A DNA stretch of 64,000 bases, taken from the NCBI GenBank assembly GCA_034687125.1, contig JAQGBZ010000223.1, positions 39,746-103,745 of the forward strand, written 5' to 3'. Origin of the DNA: Neelides folsomi (lineage: Eukaryota; Arthropoda; Collembola; Neelipleona; Neelidae). Both the position numbers and the translations under genes were made by a program. Below the pieces are notes generated by a model. That model did not search any database. It was not told the DNA's origin and worked only from the letters and a program-made list of their open reading frames with translations. Below are positions 56,201 to 64,000 of this stretch, piece by piece. Each line of letters starts with the position of its first letter. Position 1 is the first letter of the stretch.

Positions 56201-56255
56201 TCGCTCAACTTTGGCTGGTCCGTCTTTAGTTCGTTTCTCTCCTTCCCCTTCAGCC
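4953..56255 (-). CDS. shroom: Shroom-like gene, five joined exons, partial at both ends
   Basis: Joining 56255-55212, 27133-24667, 19760-19687, 6617-6443 and 5203-4953 gives one uninterrupted frame of 4011 bases. Exon-end phases are 2, 0, 2, 0 and 2, and each matches the next exon start, which is strong internal support. The product is a Ser/Pro-rich scaffold with short blocks (SEGYHSY, TPFLDQLRRES, YTYLDPDKKHRV, AIQKKALLSYYERH, PPERPPKKPHL) that I recognise from arthropod Shroom. Shroom proteins bind F-actin and recruit Rho kinase to apical junctions, driving myosin II contraction and apical constriction in epithelia. The C-terminal coiled-coil ASD2 domain that binds Rho kinase is not seen, so the 3' end lies outside the window. 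No PDZ domain is seen either; Drosophila Shroom also lacks one. The second-best family would be another large actin scaffold such as Nance-Horan/GUK-holder. The gene model is solid; the family name is recognition without a database search. Confidence 0.75.
5204..6442 (-). other. Intron between Shroom-like exons, phase 0
   Basis: A 1239-base intron with GTAACT donor and ttttcag acceptor, AT-rich, with nothing recognisable inside. Confidence 0.75.
6443..6617 (-). CDS. shroom: Shroom-like exon ending in a Pro/Lys motif
   Basis: This 175-base exon has acceptor ttttactttccag above 6617 and donor CAACAG|GTAACT at 6443/6442. After completing a Ser codon it reads ARMAYMSKYLPHLNREIPPQ, a compact conserved-looking block, and continues to VPPERPPKKPHLKNLPQQ. 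The Pro-Glu-Arg-Pro-Pro-Lys-Lys-Pro stretch looks like an SH3- or WW-type ligand and, as I recall it, precedes the C-terminal domain in arthropod Shroom. It ends in phase 0, directly matching the next exon at 5203. The ATG at 6610 is internal, since the open frame runs back to the acceptor. Confidence 0.78.
10663..10687 (+). repeat. AAT/AGT trinucleotide microsatellite
   Basis: About five AAT units run directly into three AGT units, a simple repeat with one changed position. Confidence 0.8.
16765..16783 (+). repeat. AATTG pentanucleotide repeat
   Basis: Three full AATTG copies and a partial fourth, in AT-rich intron. Confidence 0.75.
19687..19760 (-). CDS. shroom: Shroom-like small exon, 74 bases
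   Basis: This short internal exon lies between acceptor ttggttttcag (above 19760) and donor AAAG|GTAAGG (19687/19686). It reads VEKGEIGTVGHFL, then TSSADEYSNGE, and leaves two bases (AG) that complete a Ser codon with the first base of the exon at 6617. It is too short to be listed as an open frame on its own, and was found by looking for a phase-0 acceptor after the main exon. The two strong splice signals, and the phase match on both sides across introns of about 5 and 13 kb, support it. No domain is visible. It could be skipped in some transcripts, but skipping would shift the frame because 74 is not a multiple of three. Confidence 0.75.
21813..22415 (+). other. Unassigned 200-codon open frame in intron
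   Basis: A plus-strand ATG frame of 200 codons runs antisense to the Shroom-like transcript and overlaps a 113-codon frame at 21607-21948. A textbook donor (ATTG|GTAAGT) occurs inside it near 22339, so it could be the 5' part of a nested spliced gene ending in LHLDNI before the splice. The product contains stretches such as LKLWGFEPLKLSFN and a basic segment FRKGRRSKWK, but no domain I recognise. No upstream promoter or downstream exon was identified. In this AT-rich sequence a frame this long is unusual but possible in a GC-richer patch. Confidence 0.18.
23781..23801 (+). repeat. AATTAGC repeat, three exact copies
   Basis: Three perfect tandem copies of a seven-base unit. AATTAG resembles a homeodomain core (TAAT), so it could be a small cluster of binding sites, but this is not shown. 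Confidence 0.75.
24667..27133 (-). CDS. shroom: Shroom-like main exon with conserved motif blocks
   Basis: This 2467-base exon has acceptor tttccacag above 27133 and donor AAAG|GTAAGC at 24667/24666, and encodes one base plus 822 codons. It begins with SIWSAEKTKVGATGVYGG, whose first base completes the codon left open by the upstream exon. In order it carries PVETPLTTLSNVEREARLRHG (about 26830-26890), PPTYSRPYMKRMNQAF (about 26255-26310), ELYAKKYEEMMSQYAQSEGYH with TPFLDQLRRES (about 25925-26085), NSSGNETLKLGGSASDLS (about 25745-25805), a Gln-rich stretch, PSVAERIQELEQQ (about 25350-25400), and YTYLDPDKKHRVADMTLKAI with QKKALLSYYERH (about 25025-25130). It ends in a Ser-rich tail. These blocks, in this order, are my main reason for the Shroom call. 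Between them the sequence is low complexity. Several long open frames on the opposite strand here (for example 26404-26940) are by-products of GC-richer coding sequence. The first in-frame start-like codon at 26922 is GTG, not ATG, so this is not a first exon. Confidence 0.85.
28155..28495 (-). other. GC-rich island with two adjacent small open frames
   Basis: Within AT-rich intron, a GC-richer patch on the minus strand begins with ATG at 28495 in the context gcgATGG and opens 47 codons (MATDWIGRAFLASG ... ending LQQPNGL) to a TAA at 28352. Five bases later another ATG (28346) opens 63 codons, ending DHYQLPDPEL at a TAA. The second contains a basic KRR, a hydrophobic stretch (ATVGQYIIHIL) and a Gly-Arg. 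A good pyrimidine-rich acceptor (ctccctccgcag) sits at 28302, so part of it could be an exon. A third frame through the same region (28464-28072, 131 codons, PPPPSYNNQ) is also open. I recognise no family. It may be a nested small gene, an alternative promoter or first exon of the Shroom-like gene, or conserved regulatory DNA. Confidence 0.3.
39721..40010. mobile_element. Short inverted-repeat element (MITE-like), TA-flanked
   Basis: The ends are inverted repeats. Starting after the TA at 39721-39722, the left end (ccctaatc...) matches the reverse complement of the right end (...gattaggg, followed by TA at 40009-40010) at 22 of 25 positions. The body is 286 bases, has no open frame, and has an AT-rich centre (39841-39900) between two GC-richer arms. 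A TA dinucleotide on both sides is the target duplication expected for Tc1/mariner-type elements. This suggests a non-autonomous MITE mobilised by such a transposase; no transposase is present in the window. The arms contain nine GCGGCT/GCGGCC units, listed separately. Confidence 0.7.
39746..39989 (+). repeat. Nine direct GCGGCY units inside the element
   Basis: GCGGCT or GCGGCC followed by TAT or TCT begins at 39746, 39779, 39795, 39812, 39903, 39920, 39951, 39968 and 39984. All are in the same orientation. Most spacings are 16 or 17 bases, and the two larger ones (33 and 31) are about twice that, so the arms look like decayed arrays of a 16-17 base unit (roughly GGCGGCTTATATGCGAA). Such arrays may be transposase-binding sites or just the seed from which the element grew. 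Confidence 0.7.
45171..45235. repeat. GC-rich hairpin cluster in AT-rich intron
   Basis: Two stem-loops lie side by side. CGGGA (45181-45185) pairs with TCCCG (45194-45198) across eight bases. GGCGGGG (45208-45214) pairs with CCCCGCC (45226-45232), or alternatively GCGGGG (45218-45223) pairs with CCCCGC (45226-45231) across two bases. The block is sharply GC-rich against its surroundings and could be the end of a mobile element, but no partner end was found. Confidence 0.5.
49183..49222. repeat. Hairpin, 11-bp perfect stem
   Basis: CATCATATCTC (49186-49196) and GAGATATGATG (49209-49219) are exact reverse complements across a 12-base loop. Pairing continues three more positions outward with one G-T pair, giving a stem of 14. 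The stem is shorter than a typical microRNA precursor, so it may only be an inverted repeat. Confidence 0.5.
54239..54309. repeat. Spaced inverted repeat around GGCCCGGCCGG
   Basis: GGCTCAACC near 54240 and GGTTGAGCC near 54300 are reverse complements, separated by about 50 bases. The second arm follows the GC-rich palindrome CCGGCCGG. TCGAGTTTGA occurs twice in the same stretch. The role is unknown. Confidence 0.35.
55212..56255 (-). CDS. shroom: Shroom-like exon, N-terminal Ser-rich part
   Basis: This 1044-base exon is the first certain one. The acceptor is a long pyrimidine run ending in ttctttcag just above 56255. The donor is GG|GTAAGA at 55212/55211. It encodes one base plus 347 codons plus two bases. 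Visible features include a basic, Arg/Lys/Ser-rich start, CETIYENLETI followed by a short charged helix-like stretch (EQQKEKMRN) near 55740-55775, SGYETNCSDYMN near 55456-55505, and SISDVPPERITIAKLQTKL with YTSIGNG at the end (about 55212-55300). I see no catalytic residues, transmembrane segment or PDZ signature, so the segment is probably a disordered scaffold region. The frame stays open for 41 bases above the acceptor and contains an ATG at 56296. A transcript starting inside the intron could therefore begin there, but the strong acceptor argues for splicing. Confidence 0.8.
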
Positions 56256-57310
56256 CTGAAAGAAGAAAAAGAAAATGTGATTAAATGCCCATTCATTTAA
56301 TTACATATGCATTTAACCTAAGTATAGTAACTTATGTTAGATGATTTTCGGTATTATTAAGAAGTGGGCATTGAGGGAGGGGTGGAAATTACGATAATAA
56401 ATTGACAATTTAAGAAGTTAAATTCAAAGCTATTTGAGTACCTCAAATTATTAAATATTGACCAGTACAAAATTTTGAAACAATTTTAAAGTAATTCTAA
56501 CTATATTTACATATTACATTTAAATTCATTTAAAAATCATCGATAAAGTCTGCTTTGTTTAATTTTGTATATAAATATACATGGTATTCAGTTATTCAGT
56601 CTTAACTATTTTTTTATTCGTACCTATAGTTAATTATCATATGAAAACACCTTGAGAACCTATGATTAAATTCATTAAATTTTGCTTTAATTGCACTTAT
56701 GATTGGTGCAAAATTAGTGAATCTATTGAGGAATTGAGATCAAATGTATGAACATTTTCGCATTGAATTGAAAACATTAATTCAATAGCGCAAACACAAG
56801 TGGACGTTTATTTAACTCATTTGGCATAAGATACAATTTATTGTGATTGTCATATGAAGATAACGAATGAATGAACAATTTTTAAGAGATTCGGACAGCG
56901 AGTATTTGCAAAGGTATTCATGCATTGTATTAAGAACAAATCGAAATTAATTCCAATTCATTCACAGTGATTGCTAATTACAAACAATTGCCATCTGTTG
57001 CATGTTTAATCTCTTCTTATTCATCTTATAGCATTGACATTTTTACCTTTCATCTGTATAAGTAGAAAAGGAGCGATAAACATTGTGAGTACACCTGCCA
57101 TGTAAATGAGATTCCTTATTAATTTAATTGTTCGTTAATTTGATTCTGACTCTGGATTTAATTTGGATTAAATACTTTAAAAATAAATTCGCTCGTAAAG
57201 CTCTCGTTCTACATTTTGATAAGCCGTAACGGAGAGTCATCATTCTTAAATAACGGATAGAACAAAAAGTGTCACGATCTCTCATGCAAAATGGACATGA
57301 TCCACCTTAC

Positions 57311-57357
57311 TTTGAAATTAGCGATAGATGAGAAATCTGATTGAGATGCCCAAACAT
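57311..57357 (-). CDS. Alternative candidate first exon, 47 bases
   Basis: An ATG at 57357, with two in-frame stops a few codons above it, opens MFGHLNQISHLSLIS plus two bases (AA) and runs into donor AAA|GTAAGG at 57311/57310. Joined to 56255 this would complete a Lys codon and continue AEGEGEKR. The exon is short and shows no domain, so only the splice signal and phase support it. It competes with 61063-60912. Both could be alternative promoters, or neither may be used. Confidence 0.2.
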
Positions 57358-60300
57358 AGCAATTCCTCATCATTACGTGATCGAGGAAGGTAGTCGGGCA
57401 AATTTTGACGTACGATTAGGCCCTGGGAAACGTGAGGGACCGAACCTCCTTTTCCTCTCTTAACCCTCCATGCCAAAATCGGCCCGACAAAATCCTCCAC
57501 CTTTATGATTAATTCTTATGACCTGAGAAACAGAGATTATATGCCAATCCTTCTCATTCAACGCATCTGTATTGTATTGAAGATAAGTAACATATTATAT
57601 GTAATATAAATGGTCAGAAAATATTCCTTATTTGTAAAGTCCTATTGCATAAGTATTAAGTAAAATGGTATTATGATAAGTATTAACATTTGAGCATTAG
57701 TTAGCATTGATCATTGATTGATCAGACTTGTGTGAAAATTCAATGCTATATTAAGTAAAATTAAATCTTATTAGTTAATATTACCACCTTATCCATTCAA
57801 CTAACAATTCCTGAAGTCTGAACAAGGGCTGAAGTAAATCATTTTGAAATATTTGTAGGATAAGAGTGGAAGCTCATTATTTCCAAGTTTCTTTCTAATT
57901 AATTTCCCCTCATCATTTGGATGGAGGGAGACCCGTGAGTTGTTTGCCTTACAGAGAAAAATTTTATATCACATTTCTTATTTTGCCAACATGTCATGTC
58001 AGTAGATTTAGTAGAATAGGCAATAAAAAAATAATTCCAAGATGAATATTTTCATATTCCTCATGAAAAAGGAAATGATGAATGGGAGGATGTGTATAAG
58101 GTAAATTGTAAATCTTTCTTTCAACTACTACAACCGTTAAATCTCGACAAATAAGGGGAACCAACTTTGGGACTTGTGGTAAATGATACGAACACATTCA
58201 ATAGTTTGGGCAATTCTCCTTATCGCATCATCATTGCAGACATGCGAGATGAAATTCAATCCCTAGGGCATCCGACTACATATTCATATAAATGTATGCA
58301 TAAATACATTTGCACATAAATCTCCACTTGCATTTATGTAAATAGATTCGAATGTATGTATAAACCTTATGGTTCTTATATAACAGAATGTAATAAGTGG
58401 CTGCATATAACTATCTATGTAAATACGTAAGGAGGCATGAGAAAGATGTGCGAATCTGAGTTAGGGATGAATAATTTGAGATAAAACCATTGAGGATAAA
58501 AGTAATGATCATGATCGAACATGGGTTCGCTCAATAACGATTAACTATTTTGTAATTAGCCATTTAATGTCGTATTTTTGAGTCTTATGAGGCACGGATA
58601 ATTTAATTTATTATTTCCTATTATTGATAATCATTTATCTCCTTTTCCTTGATGAAAATCCTGATGAGCCCATAATGCCAATTTCATTCACGAGAAACCC
58701 AAGCTGATCCTCCAACTGATGAGGAGATTCATTGTCTCTTTAATGTAACCATAATATTTATGTTTGTATCTACTTTCACTTTAAAATTCCAAGAGGAATT
58801 CACATTTAAATACTAGGAGTTGTTATATAGTTTACATACTTGAGCAAGATAGTATATTAAATTTTATTTAAACCTAAATGGTATATGCTAGAGACATACA
58901 GATGCATATGGTACATAAGTTAGACATAGTTATTATTATTAGTTACTTCAGCCCTATACTTGGATAAAAAGTAAAAGAAAGAGAAATAATTTTATGTGAT
59001 AAAGATTGGACTTCGCTCTGTATATTGATTCTCACATCGATAAGACACGACTGTCTCTTATCGCCAAAGTCCATTATTAATTCTTTTCAATATAATACAA
59101 TGCTGGATTTGCACCAAAATCCATTTTCCCTTTTTGTTGCAAAATGAACAATGAAGATATAAATGTCGGAAGAAGCAAATTTATTAAACTTCTTTTATAA
59201 ACTTACTTTATATTCGACCAAATAAGGAAATCAACTCAATCTCCCTTGCCATTTTATATTATAAGAAAAGTTGAGGTTTTTAGTTTATGATTTAAAGCTT
59301 ATTATTACATTCATTTTAATTGTTCCTAAATAATTCCTCAAGGAAGTTGTTGGATTTAATCAAAAACGTATAAATTTAAGCTCAATTTAAACTTTCTTAT
59401 TCTAATCCCAATTGCATAGACTCATTTTTAATTATGCAAGTAGTGAATATTGATTCGAGGAATTTTTGTTATATACAAATTTGTACTACAACTGATAGTC
59501 AATGGAATGGGGCTCATTCAAATTACAACTTTTTGCATTCAACAGATATGTAATTCAATTCAACACTTATTCAATAAATTGGAATATTATTTCGTTGGAA
59601 TTTTTATTTACCAACGACCCAATTTCAATTATTTCTTTTCTAAATTCCAACCCCACGACAAGGAATGAAATAATAAGCAATAAAGAAAATAAGATTTTTT
59701 CAGCTCCTCTTCAATTACTCCTTTAAACATACAAACTGGTACATGAATGTCATGCACACATTGTTAAATACAAAGGCGTGGATTTGCATTAAAAACAAGA
59801 ATAAAATGAATCAAACTGCCATTTTTCGATTTTCTCATTACAAGCAGCGAAGCAGCCACATGCAAGAATTGGCCCACGAATCATTATTTGATTATTTCCA
59901 CTTCCTTTACAATTTCGATATTTTCAATGGGCGAATCAATAAAGAGTGAAGGTAATAATAATGAAACTTAATAAATTGATCCAAGGAGTTTCTAATGTAT
60001 TTTAGTAGTTTAATGTGAAAAAGAAAAAGATTTAAATTTTCATTTAATTCATCGTCGGACATACCATAATAGTTAGCTTACGACATGTATTATGTGCATA
60101 TATAATTTTTAATGACAAGTTTAATTCACTAATCAATGTACTCAATCAATCTCCTTGAAAAAAAAGAATTTCTCAAGGAACATTTTTCAAATATTAAGAA
60201 ATATTAAAACACACCCTGTTAATGGGTAAAGTTAAGGAAATTTCAAAGTTAATTAACTTAGCTTTTTCATTGAAGGATTGGCAATTAATTTAAAGTAAAA

Positions 60301-60911
60301 TCCCCAATATAAATAAATCATCTTTCTTGAAATTGTAATGATAATGAACTTTAATAATAATAAATAGTTTACATATTCAATTAATAAATATATCCTGCAG
60401 TTTTCCCTTAAACCAAAATATAAAAAACCAAGTGAATCGCGCTTGAATTTATAGGTAAATACTCATATCCTGAGACAATGTAAAAGAGTTGGAAAGACAA
60501 TTGTGTCCACTCATAAATAACCTGCGTTATCTTCACATTGAAGAAATAGTTATAGTTATATCTGAAAATCTTACGTTAAGTATGGCAAAGTTAAAACGGT
60601 TTCACTAATTGACTTCGCCCTCTTTAGTTCCTTGAAAATAAATCTCATCTCCCTTCCCCAAAGTCCATTGAAGCTTCTTCTTTGGATCGTTATTGTGAGC
60701 CGTCAATCTCATTGAGTGATTTACAATGTATTTGTCTATGAAGGCCCTCACAATCGCTTTACATTTCATCTTACGTCAGACTCCAAAAGAGAAAGAAGAG
60801 GATTTGTTAAAGATGGCCAATGCGTAAGCGTTCAACTTGTCTTTTAAACCAAATCAGAATTGAGCTGAAATTCAAAGTGTAAAGTCAAGCTAGCGACAAG
60901 AGAATACATAC

Positions 60912-61063
60912 CTGCTAATTGGATGACATTCTATTGTGAGAGAAGTAGGTAAGTGGCCCATATAAACCCTCTGTTTCCCCAACCCTAGAAACCTTGCAAA
61001 GTGGCGAAAACGATTGAAAATTGTGAATGAGCAGAAGAAAAGCGCAAGTGATAAATCCGCCAT
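60912..61063 (-). CDS. Candidate first coding exon of the Shroom-like gene
   Basis: An ATG in a good context (acgATGG, with A at -3) at 61063 opens 50 codons plus two bases (AG) before a good donor, CAG|GTATGT at 60912/60911. The two-base overhang is what the exon at 56255 needs: AG plus G makes Arg, followed by AEGEGEKR. The encoded start is hydrophobic and Phe-rich (MADLSLALFFCSFTIFNRF) and continues to YMGHLPTSLTIECHPIS. The frame is also open upstream of the ATG to about 61183. I recognise no domain, and a hydrophobic N-terminus is unexpected for a cytoplasmic scaffold. By chance one in three such donors would match the phase. RNA evidence is needed; 57357-57311 is a rival. Confidence 0.28.
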
Positions 61064-64000
61064 CGTGATATTCGAAACACCTTTTGTTCTAGGATCATTT
61101 TCACTATTTCTATTCAATAACTCCAACACTTGATGAGTATCAAAATAATAAAGCGATTTTTTATGACAAATTAACAATGCCAAATTAAGAATTAATATAA
61201 AAACACATTTTGGTATTTTAAATTATCAAATTACCCATGTCATTACTATTGGTATTTACAGTGTTTAGCAATTAAGAAGATAAACATAAATAAAAAGTTA
61301 TAAATAAAATTCATAGTGTTAGCAATATTTGACTTTTGGAGACAAAGACAATCAATGAGATTCTAATAAAAAAGAAAACATTCATTTTTTGCTTACACTA
61401 AATATTCTTAAACTTTGGATTCATCAAGGTTGGTAGAATTTTTGTTCATGTTCAATGTCCTGATTTTTCTTGTGACAGCGTAATTATGTAATAAATTGTA
61501 ATTGTAGTAATAGTGGAACGTAAACATGAAAATATTAATTTGAGTGATTCCATGAATAACAAAGAGATAATCGAACCATTTATGTCCGAAATTGTAATTC
61601 TCACTCTCATGTAAACAAAGTCTGCAAGTTAGCAAATCCCTACGTGTGAATAAGTGAATATTATTTATTTATGTTCTTTTATGCGTAAAAACATATTAAA
61701 TAACTGCAATCTATTTAGCGTATCGTGACTCAAAATAATTTTTCGTCTATTGTAAACTGTTAAGTGTTATGTAAGTGTATATCCAAACAGTTGAATCTCA
61801 AATGTTTGTTTGTAATATGGTTTCTCGTTACAAAATTTAGCATGATTCGTGCTATTCTAGTAAAGAATTTGGGGAAATTGAAAGTGAATGAAATTGCAAT
61901 TCATTAGGTTTCACATTTGATTTCTTGCACAATCATTACTGTTTACTAAAGAATTCCTATATGAGTAATCGGAACAATTTGAACTATCCATTTAATTTCA
62001 CCTGCCAAGTTAATTATTGAATTAAAAATGAATTTGTTAAAAATTCTGCTAAAAATCTACATAATTTGATAACAAAATTACATAAGAGAAAATGTTAAAG
62101 AAGAACGATTCAATTTTTCTTAAAAATTACAAATATTTTGATAGATATCAATGGATTTAAAATTCACTCGTTGTCAGTTATTCCAATGAACATCAATTTA
62201 TTTGTCAAATGAAGAAGGATTTGTTTGCAGTGAACTGTAAATCTCAACCATCAACTTTCATTTCTTTTCTTTGACAAAAAATAAGGAGCATGGCAAAGGA
62301 AAGCAATGTCGCTATTTTCATAAATTTGAATCAAATCCCACTCATCTGTTGTAAATCTCTCCATCAGTGAAAATTAATGAACCACTGTCGCAAGATATTT
62401 TGTAAAAGTATTGTTGTCATTGTTCAATTCCAATCTCAAATCTAATGATCATACATATAGAGTTAATGCCAAAGCTGCATTTCTGCAGAGTGTAAATGAT
62501 AAAGAAGATATTTTTCACTTTACTGTTGACGCAATACATTCCAATATAAAACACTTCTTTCATCATCATTCACACGAACAAAAATTTAATCATGTACTTA
62601 TTTTACTCGTTTGTTTCATTTTCAATAAAAAAAAATGCTTGGACAATTGTCATATCTATTCATCTTATCGTTTCAATTTAAATCAATGACACCGAACTTG
62701 AATAAGTTATCTAAATGGGAATGAATGGAAAAAATATTTCTATGAATAAAAAAGTTCATGAATTAAACGAGAATTGGAAAGATTTTAGGACAAGGTTTAA
62801 AAAGGCCTTTATTTAATTATTGTTATATAAATGTAAGGTAATTGCAATTCATTACAACACTAAACATAATTAAAATGCAATTGGGAATTTAAAAGAATTA
62901 TTAGAAGGGAAATGGGATTTCATTTCATTTCGTTGGTTGCACGAAGGAAGTAACGTTTTTCACTCAAACGCCATCGTAGAGCAGAAAGTTTAACAATGTA
63001 ACATTCTTCACTTTATCTAGAGGGCAGTTTCTATTCAAAGAACAAAGATTCAACGATTTATATGCTTTAACACTACGAGTACTTTTCTTATATAGTTCGT
63101 GTAAATAAACATCTTTGTACACTTATGTTATTATGTTTTCCATTAAATGTAATATTTAAGATATTTATATTATAGTATAGTATGATAAAGCATACTTATC
63201 TCACGATTAAGAAATAATTAATTTACTACTCTGGGATTTTATTTAAGGAGAATAAATATGAAAATGGAATCATAACGTGGGGGATAATTAATTATAAAAA
63301 TCCAATTAGAGAGATTAGCGACATTCAAGTTGGTGAATCTTCAGTGAAACTTGGTAAATTAGATCTTTGGCCAAAGGACTGGCAAGATTCATAGCATTTC
63401 TCTTTTTACTCAAAACTACTTTGCCATGTACGTATGTATTTTATTTAGCACATACACTTGCAAATTCCCAAGAAGTTCTTTTAAAGGCAACGCGAAGAAG
63501 CATCCTGTAATTTTTGGTAGGTTGGACAAAAGAGACAGGTAGACCATTTCAATCCCGCACGAGTCGATGAACATAAAAGTGTCGTTTGAGAGTCAAATCC
63601 TTCTTTATGGATGACAGAAATGGGGCATATTGGTCATCCTCCTCCCAAGTTGAGATAATTTAAATGAGAAACGCACATCTGGTATAATTTTCCATTCTGT
63701 TTCCATTTCTCATTCTTTACAACTCTCCCAACATTAACATCTCCTTTTCTGCTCCAAACAAATAAAATCCCTTCCTCTTATAAATCTTTTGTCCCAAAAT
63801 GGTTTAACAGGAGTGCTTTCATACAGGGCATTCACGTTAAGTATTTAAATCTTTAAAGCTCAATTGTTATTAAGATTAAGATATAAAATATTCTGATATA
63901 AATGAAAAATAATTCTTAAATGGTTATAATTAAGTAATAAGCTGAGCATCGTAAATATCGATGCGTCGTCGCAACGGACCCTCAACTTCTAGGCTAAAAT

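Larger units (their letters stand above)
56256..64000. other. 5' intron and upstream sequence
   Basis: AT-rich sequence in which only the two candidate first exons (61063-60912 and 57357-57311) were noted. Other frames of 60 to 92 codons (58197, 59450, 61635, 62411) show no motif. The promoter could not be placed, and further 5' exons may lie beyond 64000. Confidence 0.55.

Overview
The window looks like a piece of an AT-rich animal genome, most likely arthropod. It carries no bacterial-style gene packing. Protein-coding sequence is limited to a few exons separated by introns of 1 to 28 kb, with ordinary GT...AG borders. An AT-rich arthropod with long introns, such as a parasitic copepod of the salmon louse type, would fit, but that assignment is a guess from composition and from the type of protein, not a demonstrated one.

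The one gene I can reconstruct lies on the minus strand and runs through nearly the whole window. Five exons join with matching splice phases into one open frame of 4011 bases, about 1337 codons: 56255-55212, 27133-24667, 19760-19687, 6617-6443 and 5203-4953. The protein is long, serine- and proline-rich and mostly low in predicted fold. It has short conserved-looking blocks (SEGYHSY, TPFLDQLRRES, SVAERIQELEQQ, YTYLDPDKKHRV, LKAIQKKALLSYYERH, PPERPPKKPHL). I recognise these as the middle part of an arthropod Shroom protein, the actin-binding scaffold that brings Rho kinase to apical junctions. The C-terminal Rho-kinase-binding domain (ASD2) is not visible and should lie to the left of position 1. 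The 5' end is uncertain: two candidate first exons (61063-60912 and 57357-57311) both have the right splice phase.

Region by region: 1-4952 is mostly non-coding, with one doubtful downstream exon near 1614. 4953-6617 holds two proline-rich exons. 6618-24666 is intron apart from a 74-base exon. 24667-27133 is the main exon. 27134-55211 is one very long intron, with a GC-rich island carrying two adjacent small open frames (28.1-28.5 kb), a short terminal-inverted-repeat element (39.7-40.0 kb), a GC-rich hairpin cluster (45.2 kb) and a hairpin at 49.2 kb. 55212-56255 is the first certain exon, and 56256-64000 is 5' intron or upstream sequence.

No tRNA, rRNA, CRISPR array, transposase gene or virus-like gene was recognised. 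The points most worth checking are the inverted-repeat element built from about nine 16-17 base units, the GC island, and the unresolved ends of the Shroom gene.
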